From Diabrotica undecimpunctata (lineage: Eukaryota; Arthropoda; Insecta; Coleoptera; Chrysomelidae): a stretch of 64,000 nucleotides of DNA. The notes beneath the pieces are model-generated. The model saw only the letters and a list, made by a program, of their open reading frames with translations. It was not told the DNA's origin and did no database searches. A program made the position numbers and the translations under genes. The stretch lies in assembly GCF_040954645.1 (NCBI RefSeq), contig NC_092811.1, forward strand, positions 119,547,343-119,611,342, read 5' to 3'. This document shows, in pieces, positions 31,182-42,789 of this stretch. Each line of letters opens with the position of its first letter. The stretch's first letter is position 1.

Positions 31182-34052
31182 CTTAAGGGCATAGGCGCAA
31201 AATGTAGCATGTCAAAATGTTTAATGCATTTTAATGTATTTATTTTTTCGAATCCTGAGAAAACTAATAAGTATTTTTGAATAATTTAAACGCAGAATGA
31301 AAGATTGCATTTTTACCGAGGGCCGAAAGTCCCTTAGAATAACTAAAAAGTTTCTTTTGAATGAGATATTTGAAATTAAAAGTCACACTAAATTTTCTCT
31401 TTTCTTTTACCCCTGTATATTATTAAAATAAAAAATATAGAAGTTTTCTGGGACTTTCGGCCCTCGGTAATAACGTAATGTTTCATTATGTGTTCAAATT
31501 TTTCAAATATCTCTCTTTGTCAACCGTTTTCCATCCACTCTTGAATGTAGGTCTCTCCCAATTGCTTTCATCTTTCTCTATCTTGCGCCAATCTAATCCA
31601 CTGTTTGCCTGCCACTGCTCTTATGTCATCTACCCATCTTTTTTGAGGTCTTCCCATGCTTCTTGTTGTCGTCCTTGGTCTCCATCCTAGAATTCTCCGT
31701 GTCCACCTGTTGTCATTATATCGGGCTACGTGACCTGCCCAGCGCCATTTCATTTTTGTAATTTCTTCCACAATATCCCTAATCTTCATTCTACGTCTTA
31801 TCTCGGTGTTTCTAATCTTGTCTCTCAGTGATATTCCAAGCATGATTCGTTCCATTGCTCTTTGCGTTGTTTCTAATTTTTTAGCAGATTTTTTGGTAAG
31901 GGCTACTGTCTCCAAGCCGTAGGTACAAACTGGTAGTATGCATGTGTTTGTTATACACCTTTTTCTTTAAGTTTACAGGAATGGAGGTGTTTTTCAAGAT
32001 ATACGCTAGTTTGCCGAAAGCGCCCATGCCAGTTGTGTTCTTCTTTTAATTTCAGCATCTTGATTTGGTTTTCCTAGTTTGATGACATGACCTAGATCTA
32101 CATAATGTTCAACATTTTCTATGGTATGATTTTGTATTGATATATGTGTCTGGTCTCGGCTCAGTATTTTTGTTTTACTGTAGTTAAGTTTTAAGCCTAA
32201 CTCTCCTGAAACTGCATTGAATTGTTGTTACATATCGTTTAGTTCTTGGATATCATCGGCTATTAAAACTATGTCAACTGCGAATCTCACGTGGTTTAAG
32301 TATGATCCGTCGACGTTGATACCCTTGTTGTTCCATTATACTTTCTTAAAAATGTCTTCTAGGGCAAGGGTAAATAGTTTGGGAGAGATGGTGTCTCCTT
32401 GTCTTACTCCCCGTTGTAGTCTTATGGGATTAGTTTTTGTGCTTTCGTTCACCTTTATCTGCATGGTGGCATTTGCATATATGTTTTTAATTATGTTAGT
32501 GTATCTTGAATCTATACGTGCATTTTCTAGAGATTCAAGCACTGCCCATAATTCGATGGAATCGAATGCTTTATGGAAATCGACGAACGCCATATGAATT
32601 GGAACATTATACTCGGTGCATTTTTCTATCATTGTTCTTACGGTGTCCAAGTGGTCTATGGTACTAAAATGTTTTCTGAATCCAGCCTGCTCGATAGGTT
32701 GAAAGAAATCGAGCTTATGTGTTAGGCGGTTGGTTATGATTTTAGTTAGTAATTTATACAGATGTGATAGCAAGGATATTGGTCGGTAATTCTCGATGTT
32801 TGCTTTATCTCCTTTCTTGAATAGTAGAATGACTTAGGAGTTGTACCATTTTTGAGGAATATTTCCTTCATTAATTACTTTATTAAATAAAATATTTAAT
32901 ACCTGTTCCATGTTTTTGCCACCAATTTTCAACATTTCAACCGTAATTCTTATTTCATAGTCGGTTATGTCCGGTATTTCTTCTGAGCCGGTGTTAATTA
33001 TTGTTCGTTCAGTACGCCGTTGTTGTGGTTGTGTATTTACTGAGTATAATTTAGTGTAGAATTTTTCAATGGCCTCGCTTATTTTCTTTCTGTCTCGGAC
33101 GGTGACGTTTTTCTCATTTTTTATTTCTATGATTTTTGTTATGCCGCTTGAGTTTTTTGCTTTCAGTACTTTCATATTGCGGTTATCTTGTATTTTATCT
33201 TTTATTAGATTGTTAGTATAATTTCTATGATCGTTCCTAATTTCTTTCTTCGCGTTTTTGTTTAAACTTTTGAAGCTGTCCGAAGTTCGATCTGTTCTGT
33301 TTCGTCTTTCTTGGAGTGGTTTAATTGTATTAGGTTGGAGTTTAGATGTTTTGGCTGTTTTCGTGTTTGAGCATATTTTCTTAACCGATGTTGTTACAGT
33401 TACTTTTATTTTATTGGCTAGTCCGTTTATATCCATTTGTTACAGTGTCTCTATTGATTTTAGTCTTGTGCTTAGCTATTTTTGGTATTCCGTTTGTTTT
33501 TGAAACAGGACATCGGTGGTTGGGTATCGTTCTCGTTTAATAAGTTTGTTTCGTTCTACTCTTATCTGTATTTTAATATTCGCTCTAACCAATCTATGGT
33601 CACTCCCGGTATAGAATTTGTTTAGTACTGTCACGTCGGTGCATATGTTTTTGTTATTGGAGAGTATGTAGTCTATTTCGTTCTTAGTTTTCTTGTCTGG
33701 GCTGATCCATGTCCATTTACGTTTAGATTTTTTAAACAAAGTGTTGAGACAACATAAATTTTCGTTGTTTAAGAAGTTGTACAACATCTCACCCCTTTCG
33801 TTCCTGTTGCCCAGCCTAAAGCGACAGATATATTGTGTGTCGCCCTCTTCTTTTGTTCCAATTTTCGCATTAAAACCTCCTGTGATTATTATGAAGTGTG
33901 ATTTTTCTTGGTTCCTTGCTGTTGTCAGATCCTCGTAAAATGATTGATTTTTTTTCAAATATACTTATTAGTTTTCTCAGGATTCGAAAAAAATGAATAC
34001 ATTTAAAACACATTGAACATTTTGACAAGCTACATTTTCCGCCTGTCTTAAG
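31182..34052. mobile_element. Fold-back (long inverted repeat) element, split by a LINE
   Basis: The left arm, 31182-31333, runs from CTTAAG through ATGTAGCATGTCAAAATGTT, TCGAATCCTGAGAAAACTAA and TACCGAGGGCCGAAAGTCCC. The right arm is its reverse complement but is broken in two: 31450-31510 (GGGACTTTCGGCCCTCGGTA onward) and 33963-34052 (ACTTATTAGTTTTCTCAGGA to CTTAAG). Removing the LINE between them restores a single ~420-bp element with arms of about 150 bp and a ~115-bp loop. The innermost 20 bp of the arms match perfectly; the outer part has scattered differences. No protein is encoded, so this is a non-autonomous fold-back or MITE-type element. Confidence 0.85.
31511..33950 (-). mobile_element. 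RTE-like LINE inserted in the fold-back element
   Basis: A 12-bp direct repeat, TTTTTCAAATAT, flanks it at 31499-31510 and 33951-33962. In sense order: endonuclease C-terminal half (33476-33958: GGFNAKIGTKEEG, WTWISPDKKTKNEIDYIL, GSDHRLV), linker (32834-33436), RT (32336-32773: FRKHFSTIDHL, MAFVDFHKAFDSIELW, RLQRGVRQGDTISPKLFTL), motif C as FAVDIVLIADD near 32280, and the C-terminal part (31568-31915: GISLRDKIRNTEIRRR, WRWAGHVARYNDNRWTRRI). The catalytic FADD has become FAVD. Stops at 33475, 33440, 32833 and 32335 and a frameshift near 31980 kill it. It is 5'-truncated inside the endonuclease. Confidence 0.9.
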
Positions 34053-34529
34053 AAAAAATGTACTATAAAATCATGCAAAAGATTACGTTCAATTCAAAAA
34101 ACCTTAAAAACACTTCATAAAAATCTAACAAAACGAATAAAACTTAATGATTAGCCTCATATTAAAACGTTTATATTACATTTTTCTTTTAATTGTTAAC
34201 ACCAATTAGTAGAAGGTTGATATCAAATTCCGATTAGAGAACAGCTTCAATTCGTCACAGTTTCGTATTTATTTTTAACTAATTATCAAGTCGAGTTTAT
34301 CGGCAAAGCAAAGAAAATAAAGTTTGTTATCAATTATTGTCAGTAAACAAACAACCTCATTTAAATTAATATTACATTATTTAATTAAAAGTTTTCGCAT
34401 ATTGGAGCAAATCTGCTAGACATAATTTTTAGTTTTGTCATATATATGGATCTTATTTTTTTGGATATAGAAACTTTTTTACTCGATTTCGAAATATTTG
34501 ATAGCACAGTTTTTTATGATCTTTATAAG
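34053..34529. other. A+T-rich stretch, nothing recognised
   Basis: It separates the fold-back element from the next LINE target site. Confidence 0.4.
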
Positions 34530-34543
34530 ACTAGTTCAAAACA

Positions 34544-35838
34544 CTACTACTACTAAGGATTTCCACAGTTTTCACTGTCTTCCTTCACTCAACCGTTTTC
34601 TCCAATTTTCCTTGTCATTCCAGTCTCCATCTCGCAGGGTTCTTTTCTCCATAGCCTCGTCGATTTCATCTCTGAATGACCTTCGGGGTCTTCCTCTCTT
34701 TCTTCTTCCAATCGGGCTCCATTCTGTGATTTTGTTTATCCAGCGTCCTCTGTCCGCTCTTCTGACGTGGCCGTACCAGGATAGTCTCTTCTCCTCTATG
34801 TAGTCGATTATGTCTGATTGCACTCCCATTCTCCGCTTAATCTCTGCGTTTTCAATTCTGTCTCTTTTTGTAAGTCTACAGCTTCTCCTCAGGAACTCCA
34901 TTTCTACTGATCTTATTCTACCTCTATTTCTCTTGTTTATTGTCCAGTTTTCGGACCCATATGTCAGGGTACTTCTTGTCAGGGTATTATATATTCTCTT
35001 TTTGTCTTTATCGTAATGTTCTTATCCCACAACACTGAGTTTAGTTGTCTTATACAGTTTCTTGTTTGTCTCAGTCTGTTGTTTATATCTTCTTCTGTTG
35101 TTCCCTGGTTCGATATTATGGTTCCTAAATACTTGAATTTATCTGTTCCATTTATTTGTCTTCCCTCGTCTATCTCTAGGTTTCTCATATCCTTGTTTTC
35201 TGTTGTTAGGTATTCGGTTTTCTCTAAGTTTATTTCCATTCCGTTGTTTTTATATTCTTCTTCTAGTTTTCTGAGCATAAAGCTGAGATCTTCTTCGTCT
35301 TGTGCGATGACTACTTGATCGTCGGCAAAACTTAAGGTGTATAGGTATTCGTCTCTTACTGGTATGCCCATTCCTTCGCACTTTCTCCTCCATGGTTTGA
35401 GTGTCTTTTCCAAGAATATTTTAAACAGAGTAGGGGACGTAGCACAGCCTTGTAGAAGTCCTTTTGTCGTCTTAAATGGATTGTAGGCTTTATTTCCACA
35501 TTTAATAGCTACTTTGTTTTCTTTTTATAGTGCTTTAACTGCTTTTATTAGTGTTTGTCGGATTCCGAGATCATTCATTGCTTCCCATAATTTGACTCTA
35601 GGTATTGAGTCATATGCTTTCTTTAGATCAACAAAGGCCAGATGGACCGGTCTACCTTTTGCCATTTTCTTCTCTATCAGTTGTTCTAATGTGTACGTAT
35701 GATCTAGGCATGATTTTCCTACTGTGAACCCTGCTTGGTCTTCTCCAATTTTTCCTATTATTTCAGTTTCTAGTTTTTCCTTAATAATTTTCCCGTAAAG
35801 TCTACCTACCGACGATATTATACTAATTCCTCTTCTAT
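34544..35838 (-). mobile_element. LINE, 5'-truncated, with perfect 14-bp target duplication
   Basis: ACTAGTTCAAAACA occurs exactly at 34530-34543 and 35839-35852. Between them, in minus-strand order: RT fingers to motif A (GEDQAGFTVGKSCLDHTY, VHLAFVDLKKAYDSIPRV), a stop at about 35530, the post-motif-B region, then 34979-35413 with LYTLSFADDQVVIAQDEE (motif C, FADD), MEINLEKTEYLTTE and KYLGTIISNQGTTEED. The C-terminal frame is 34572-34901 (FLRRSCRLTKRDRIENAEI, RLSWYGHVRRADRGRW, GRRKRGRPRRSFRDEI). The 3' end shows a short CTA/TAG triplet tail (plus strand CTACTACTACTA). Frameshifts lie near 34950 and 35420. It looks comparatively young because the duplication is exact. Confidence 0.9.
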
Positions 35839-36140
35839 ACTAGTTCAAAACAGAAAACAGAAATATCGATATATTCTTCTCTCAGTTTTGTACAAGTACT
35901 TTTTCTACTTCATCTACAGCAGCGTGAAGAAAAGATTGAGTTTTAATTTGAAACTAAATGTAAATTTTGGGATTCTCCCCGAAAAATATTAATTTTTGGC
36001 GGTTTTCTGAAGATAATTGTAATTGTGCTAATTATTAATCATCTCGAAATTTGGTATATTTAAATTGAGTGTTGGTAAATAAATAAATTTTTATTTATCC
36101 AGTCAATGTGAAATAAAAGTGTGCTCTAAGTGAAGAGAAA

Positions 36141-37260
36141 ATGTTTCCAACAGGGAACGGACCAGGATCAAATGATTTTCAGTACCCTACAGTGCAGTTT
36201 CCAACTGTAATGCAGAACGAGCCTACAAATCTAATACATCCGTATTACCAAGTAAGTCAAATAAATACTCGAGATCCACCATTGTGCTCAAATCAACCAA
36301 CAGTCAACTAAATGATACCTTTTGATAATTATCAACAACAATATCAGGGACAGCCAATAGTTGCCCAGCAAACCAACTTTTCTCATTCTACATCAAACTC
36401 TCAAGCTAACTTAAACTTAAAAAACAATCTCTTGAACCTAAGGAAGACAGAGCATACAGAGCAGTTATTCGAGATCTACATCACTTTTTTCCGATAGATG
36501 AAATAAAAGCGGGAATACAGAAAAAGGGTCATAAGGTAAGGAACGTTACAAATGTCAGAAACAGATTGAGCCGTGAACCATTACCATTATGTTTTGTGGA
36601 CCTCGAGCCTCAAATGAAAAACAAAGAAATATTTGAACTACAGTATATACAACATTGTAAAATAAGGGTTGAACCACCGAGAATTAAAAGAAATATACCA
36701 CAATGTACACGATGTCAAGAATATGGTCACACTAACACGTACTGTGCGAAACTATATAATTGCGTAAAATGCGCTGGATCACACAACACAAAGGACTGCA
36801 GGAAATAAAAAAACACGCCAGCAACTTGCACTAACTGCAATGGAGACCATCCTTTTAATTACAGAGGATGTTCTGTTTATCGTGAACTACTAAATGTCAG
36901 ATACCATGACAAATCAAAACAAATCACTACTCAAAATCCAGTCAACAATCCCAATGTAAAATATACCTACCCAACATCATGCTCATAATCTCAACAGAAT
37001 CAGTTATAGAGATGCTACCATTGGAAACATAAACGCAGATAACAAAAATAACAACAATGAATTAGCAGATAAACTATCAAACTTCCTAAACGAATTCAAA
37101 AATATGTTCTCTCAACTCTTAAACCAAAATAGCATGATTTTAACCATGTTAACTACAGTCATTAACAAAATAACAAAATAGCTTTCAAGTCACTACTAAT
37201 TGCGTCGTGGAATTAATATCTGAAAGCCATGCCACACAAAGAATGGTTATTAAGATACCT
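36141..37260 (+). pseudogene. Jockey-like LINE: ORF1 (gag-like) and start of ORF2
   Basis: ATG at 36141 begins MFPTGNGPGSNDFQYP; a TAA near 36309 and frameshifts follow. The central part reads RDLHHFFPIDEIKAGIQKK, VRNRLSREPLPLCFVDLEP and RVEPPRIKRNIPQC, the PRE_C2HC fold found in Jockey/X-element ORF1. Then come zinc knuckles: CTRCQEYGHTNTYC, CVKCAGSHNTKDC and, after stops near 36807, CTNCNGDHPFNYRGC. The C-terminus is Asn-rich, ending NKITK at 37181. Directly downstream LLIASWN and AMPHKEWLLRYL resemble the start of an ORF2 endonuclease, which is lost by about 37260. The ORF1 product binds element RNA. Confidence 0.85.
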
Positions 37261-37329
37261 TACTATACTGTGTATTATGCAAACCATTGTTTCTTGGTGA
37301 CGGTTGTAGCAATAAATTGTTTCTTGTCG

Positions 37330-37670
37330 TAAAACTTCAGCAATAAACTAGCAATTAGTTCCTTGCCGTTGAGTTTTCTAGTTTCATCGTTTTTGGCCGA
37401 TACCTCGATTTTTTCGGGGGTGAGTTTTGCGCTAGGGGATGATGGGATAGTTTTTTGGGATTGGTCAATGTACCAATCAAGACCACTCTATAGCCCTTTT
37501 CATTGCCTGCCTTTTTAACAACTTAATTCGCTTCCCTATAACCTAAGTCGTTCGGTCTCTGCTTCTGTTCTGGAATTTAGAATTTCTAGGTTAGTGTTTT
37601 TGAGGCTTTCTATTTTGTTCCACGTTTCTCTGATGATCCACTCTTTCTTTAAGTATTTCTTTCAGCCCAT
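37330..37670 (-). pseudogene. LINE linker fragment
   Basis: The minus strand reads KEWIIRETWNKIESLKNTN, LNSRTEAETERLRL and, after stops, KIEVSAKNDETRKLNGKEL. The (K/P)-x-W-I-x-x-x-T-W-x-K-I-E pattern is that of the segment between endonuclease and RT in RTE-like elements. It is short and broken. Confidence 0.5.
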
Positions 37671-38205
37671 TATGTTTTCACCCGTTTCCACAACTAGACA
37701 GTAAAATTTGTATACAGTTCTATATTTTTCAAAATCTCGAATGATTTAACGAATGATTTATGCTATAATTATTTCACAATTACAATTCAGTAAACCAGGT
37801 TTGCTTTGAAATTGTATGACAAATTGGTAAAAATTTCTAAAGGTTCCTAGTAATCATACACAAATCTTAAAAACAAACATAACATAACTTCTTGGGAATA
37901 ATGAATAATATAGTATCATGTGCAATGATAACAGGGCGATAACGTGTACTGTTTGGCTAGCGTAAAACTTTATGGTGCATTTATAATATGCCGCAAAGGA
38001 TATAAAGCTGAACAATAAAGTAAATACATATAGTGAAGTGTGCTTGCCAGTGGTAGTTTATTTTTGCAATGCAAATAATATATATTTCAGTGCAAATATG
38101 TACATAAAGAGTTTGATTATTGATTACAATCGATATAGAAAACAAGTAGTATATTTTATGGTGCTACTATTATTCGATTATATACTATTGAATAAGATAA
38201 TATAA
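37671..38205. other. A+T-rich intergenic stretch
   Basis: No recognisable feature. Confidence 0.4.
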
Positions 38206-38935
38206 GTATTTATCATCATTCTGGCTTTACAACTCTGCGTGGGTCCTAGCCTCCTCAAGAATTTTTTTCCAGTCGTCCCTATCCATCGCCTTCCTTCACC
38301 AAGCACGTATTCCCATATTTCTCATGTCTTAATCGATGTTATCAAGGAACCTTGTTCTGGGTCTTCCTCTTTCCTCTTCTTCTCTGACCAATGGGTCTAT
38401 CAAAGAGCATTTTTCTAGCTGGGTCATTTTGTTCCCCCCGCATTAAAAGCCCTATCCACCTCAGACGTACTATCTTAATATGTTCTACGATATCAGGTTC
38501 TTGGTATATTCTATAAAGTTCGAAGTTGTATCGTCTTCTCCACACTCCATTGTCATTAACAGCTTCATATATTCGCGTTAGTACTTTTCTTTTGAAACAT
38601 CCTATGTTTTCATTATTTTTTGTTAGAGTCCAGGTCTCTGAACCATATGTTAGGACTGGGCGTATTATTGTTCTGTAAAGTTTTATTTTTGTATTTCTCG
38701 ATATAATTGTGGATTTAAGGAGGAGATTGAGCCCAAAATAGCAGGTAGGAAGAGCTCCCAGGTATACAAATTCCTTCACTACTTCGATGACGTCGTTTTC
38801 TCTAACAAGTGGCTGTAGGATTTGTGGTTCCATGCTTATTTTCATATGCTTTTCATTTGCTACTATACGCCTTGGAATGACGGCAACGACCACGGCAGCC
38901 GTCCATGCAGTGACATTCATCGATCGTCACACGAC
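38206..38935 (-). pseudogene. RTE-like LINE 3' part
   Basis: The frame at 38342-38920 reads VIEVVKEFVYLGAL, IKLYRTIIRPVLTYGSETWT, FKRKVLTRIYEAV and RLRWIGLLMRGEQNDPAR, followed by GQRRRGKRK. Continuing past a frameshift near 38345, the minus strand reads DRDDWKKILEEARTHAEL before the stop, the standard 3' end for this subgroup, and a short ATGATG-type tail at about 38215. The copy starts at about 38930, so only the last third survives. Confidence 0.85.
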
Positions 38936-39067
38936 ATCGATGCCGTGCCGTTTGGCGATAGATGTGTGTGCACGCTCACATTGTTTCTTCGCGCCACCAA
39001 AGGAATTTGTTCAATCGAACTTTTATCGACCGTCCAAATTCGATGTGTGTGCACCTAGCGTAATATA
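38936..39067. other. G+C-rich block of unknown origin
   Basis: It holds two copies of GATGTGTGTGCAC (about 38960 and 39041), several CGATCG/CGAT motifs and an open plus-strand frame with no family resemblance. Its composition stands out from the surrounding A+T-rich DNA. It could be a small element or part of the LINE that follows. Confidence 0.35.
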
Positions 39068-40620
39068 TAAGTCTATGCTCCAATAGTTGATAAACCCGAT
39101 GCTGAGATTGAACAGTTCTATAGAGATCTACAAGTCTTAATGCAGCTCACGAAAAAACATGAAATAATAATGATGGGAGATTGCTAGAAACCTGAGACTT
39201 TAACATCTATATTGGAATCAAGAAGCTTCTATTCTGATAGACAGACGGCAAACAAACGTACAATATTTTCATTCAAGGAGGTGTCAGACAAGGTTGTGTG
39301 TTATCCCCTTTCTTCTTAGGGTGCCTGTCCATTCCGAACGTTTGCGATCATTCTGGATATGATGATCTTTCTATTCCATGCTCTCAGGTTAGCAAGCCAG
39401 GATATTCTTCTTCGTCCTGGGGCCCCTTTTCCTTTAATTTTACCTTGAAAAATGCATTAAAGTAGCTCATATCTGCATTGATTTCTCATTATATGTCCCA
39501 AGTACTGCAGCTTACGGCACTTCACGACGTTGACCAAATCTGCGGTTGCGTTCATCCTCTCAGGATTCTTCTGTATAACCATAGCTCAAAAGCATGAAGT
39601 TTTGATGGAATTTCCGCCTTCAATGTCCACGTTTCTATTCCGTACAGAAGCACTGAGTACACGTAACATTTAAGGAGCTTTATTTTTGTTTCTATAGTAA
39701 GGTCATGGCTTTTCAACACAGAGCTCATAGTCAAGAGTGCACTTTTTGCCTTGACGATGCGACATTTAATGTCTTGGGTATTGTCCCACGACTCATTGAT
39801 TATAGTTCCCAAGTAGTTGTACTGTGAGACAAGTTCAATTCTCATTTGGTTCACTTACAGATTTGCTCCAGTTATGTTTTCTCTGCTGATGATCATTAGC
39901 TTGGTTTTGCTGGTGTTTATATCCAGTCCATATGCTCTACTTGTTTCCGTTATTTTGTTCATTAAGTTTTGCAGCCCTTCTATGGTATTGCAAAACACTA
40001 TTGTATCATCTACATACCGCAGGTTATTGAGCTTGACTTCATTTATTGAGGTGCCTTCATCAATATCTTCTATCTGTGATTCAATCTGTGTATCTACAGA
40101 TTGAATATCAGTGGTGAAAGTATGCAACCCTGTCTCACTCCCCTTAAGATTTTGACCTGATCTGTATATTCTCCATCTATTCGGAACACCGCTGATTGAT
40201 TCCAATACAGGTTAGCTATTATTTTTAGGTCTCTTCCGTCAATCCCTGTCCTCTTCAGCACTTCCATCATTTGTTCATGCCTGACTCCATCGAAAGCCTT
40301 CTTGTAGTCAATCAGGCATGCAAAAACATCACACATCGAAAATAATATTTAATGAAGCCTTGGAAGGGCAATGTGGGGTTCGAATTGGGGGAGAAACTAT
40401 TAACAACATCAGATATGCAGATGACACAGCGATAATGGCTGAGAGTATCGAAAATCTTAAATTCCGTATAGATCGAGTCACTAGAGATTGCTCCATTAAT
40501 GGACTTTGCATAAATACATTAAAGACAAAGTTATTTGTGGTTAGTAAACAAGACATTGGTCCTCTCTTGGTGCGGACGTTTATTATATGCTTGGATTGGT
40601 GTCTTGAGTCTATAATAAAA
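39068..40620 (+). pseudogene. LINE relic (plus strand) split by a minus-strand LINE
   Basis: The left piece, 39068-39310, reads VYAPIVDKPDAEIEQFYRDL and KKHEIIMMGD (endonuclease), then after an internal deletion QGGVRQGCVLSPFF (RT motif B). The right piece, 40337-40620, reads SKIIFNEALEGQCGVRIGGE, TINNIRYADDTAIMAESI (motif C, YADD) and NTLKTKLFVVSKQDI. The two join naturally in RT order once 39311-40336 is removed, so the minus-strand LINE inserted between motifs B and C. Confidence 0.75.
39311..40336 (-). mobile_element. SWTEHVTN-type LINE, inserted in the plus-strand LINE
   Basis: In sense order: 40094-40336 with CLIDYKKAFDGVRHEQMM (motif A), IIANLYWNQSAVFRIDGE and GVRQGCILSPLIFN (motif B); 39855-40130 with LRYVDDTIVFCNTIEGL (motif C, YVDD in place of YADD); and 39552-39854 with YNYLGTIINESWDNTQD, YSVLLYGIETWTLK and LWLYRRILR. 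A frameshift near 39550 leads into LQYLGHIMR, KGAPGRRRISWLANL and the stop. It ends in a GAA-type tail (TTCTTCTT on the plus strand at 39311). It is 5'-truncated. Confidence 0.85.
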
Positions 40621-41020
40621 TAATCTATCATATTTACTGTAAGTCTGTCTAGTGATTTCCAGGTGCCTTTGTGTACTTATATCTTCTAGAGTAAAGTTAA
40701 AATTATACAATCGATTCAAAAAAAAAACTACTATGAAAAAAAGAAGACTTTTTTGAAACCACAGCATAAAAAATATTTAAAATTTCTCGTTATTTCTCAA
40801 GCACCAAATTTCTTGATTTTGTTGGGCTGTGTTATCATTCCTGTTCTATACCATGCAATTTAAATGTTTAGTTTGTATTCCAGTTTTTCCTTTGGCGGAA
40901 TTTTCAGTTTTTTATTGTCGCTTGTAAAATAAAAGTATTTGCTTCATTATGAAATAAAATTGCAAATACGTATTAAATTATTTAAAAGATTAATGTTTAT
41001 ATGTATCTATTTAATGTATA
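40621..41020. other. A+T-rich stretch, unassigned
   Basis: A 78-codon minus-strand frame at 40531-40767 has no recognisable motif. Nothing else seen. Confidence 0.4.
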
Positions 41021-41027
41021 TAAATCG

Positions 41028-42123
41028 AGACGTTGATAAGGACGTGTATTTGTGCTTTGTGGATTTTAGAAAAGCATTTGACAATGTCAATCATGAACAA
41101 TTGATAGATATTCTGCTAAAGACAGGTATTGACGACAAGGACATTCGAATTGTGGCAAACCTATACTGGGGTCAAACAGCAAGAGCAAAAATTGGCAACG
41201 AACTCACTGAAAGTGTGCAGATCAAAAGAGATATATTATCCCCACTCCTATTCAATATTTATTCCGAAGAAATATTTAAGAAATGTATGGAAAATGCAAA
41301 TGAGGGCATAACGGCGAGTTAACGAACAATATAAGAAATGCCGACGACACGGTGATCCTTGCCAGTACCATAGACGAATTACAGCAGGTAATGGAAAGAG
41401 TTTATTTCGTTAGTGAGGAATACGGCCTGAGCCTTAACTTCAAGAAGACAAAGTGGATGCTGATAAGCAGGAAGCAACAGCCTGCTCGACAGTTACGGAT
41501 AAGTAACATACTAATTGACCATGTAGAATCTTATGTGTACCTAGGCACCAACGTAAATGCAAAATGGGAACAGGCCACAGAAATTAAGGCGAGAATAGAA
41601 CGAGCTAGAGCAGCATTTAGCAATATGAAAAAGCTCCTCATAAGCAGGGATTTGTCTCTTCCCCTAAAACTACGTCTAGTTAAATGCTACATTTTTCCGA
41701 TCTTACTGTATGGTGTGGAGGTCTGGACGCTGACGGAGACGCTCACGAGAAAACTAGAAGCATTCGAAATGTGGGTGTACCGACGCATTCTTCGTATATC
41801 CTGGACCGAACATGTCACCAACATAGAGGTAATCCAAAGAATCGGAAAGGAGAAATAAATCGTGAATACAATTAAACAAAAGCTTCAATGTCTAGGCCAC
41901 ATATTGAGACACGATAAGTACCGTCTACTGCAATTGATTGTCCAGGGAAAAATAGACAGTAAGCGATTGCCAGGCAGGAGGACACTCGTGGCTCCAAAAT
42001 CTGAGGAAGTGGTTCGGGCTCACATCGGTCGAACTATTCAGAAGCGCCGCAAACAAGATCAGAATTGCCATGTTAATAGCCTACGTTCGCAACGGATAGG
42101 GCACTTGAAGAAGAAGAAGAAGA
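41028..42123 (+). mobile_element. SWTEHVTN-type LINE, 5'-truncated, GAA-tailed
   Basis: It starts within RT motif A: VYLCFVDFRKAFDNVNHEQL, then VANLYWGQTARAKIG and ILSPLLFNIYSEEIF. A frameshift near 41320 leads to IRNADDTVILASTIDEL (motif C mutated to NADD), VYLGTNVNAKWEQATEIKAR, IFPILLYGVEVWTLTETL and YRRILRISWTEHVTNIEV. A stop near 41856 breaks QCLGHILRHDKY, and the rest ends in LKKKKKKS over the tail GAAGAAGAAGAAGAA at 42109-42123. AAATCGA on both sides (41021-41027 and 42124-42130) may be a short target duplication. It is dead by frameshift, stop and motif C change. Confidence 0.9.
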
Positions 42124-42130
42124 AATCGAA

Positions 42131-42647
42131 CTCTTGTGTATGCTAGTGCACTAATAACCCTGCGTTGTTGATGTGGATTCTAGGTTTTCTAAATAAAAAA
42201 AGTGATCTAACTTTATAATATACCACTATATGTCACTTCGCGATAATTTCATTGAACCTCGTCCTTCACGAAGTTTTATCGTCATCCTAACTAACCTCAT
42301 ACCGGAACAACTTATCAACAAAATTATTTATAACCTCTAGTTTTTCCAACCACTTTTGTCTAACAGGTATATTGCAAGCGAGATATAAATGATGCTGAGA
42401 AAATAATTCTTACAATTAAAATTAAAAACAACCGACGAAACTGAAACAAAAATTTCTATTTTTTCTACATGATATCCTACACGATAGTTAAACGATTAGT
42501 TCTAATCAATAAACTATTTTTAAGTTTTTAGCATTAAAAGGATAATTGACAAGCGTAGTAGGAATAACAACATACAAATCCATTAAGTAATTACTATGAA
42601 AGTGGCTATTATCTGTTTGCTTGCTGTGAAATAATAGAAACATCCGT
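42131..42647. other. A+T-rich stretch, unassigned
   Basis: No recognisable gene or element. Confidence 0.4.
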
Positions 42648-42789
42648 TTAAATCCTGTGACAGTTACAAAAAGCAGCACATGCTCTTAAAAGTATAAATA
42701 AACACACGCTAGGAACATTTTGCACATACTGACGCTTCTCAATTATTCTTTCAATCAATTTCAATTGGAAAAAAATAGCATTAATTTGA

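Noticed and set aside
34498..35702. Several Leu/Ser-rich plus-strand frames
   Set aside because: They are antisense to the LINE at 34544-35838, whose motifs are clear on the minus strand.
38936..39067. Host coding exon in the G+C-rich block
   Set aside because: The open frame is short, shows no splice sites or homology I recognise, and lies between retroelement fragments.
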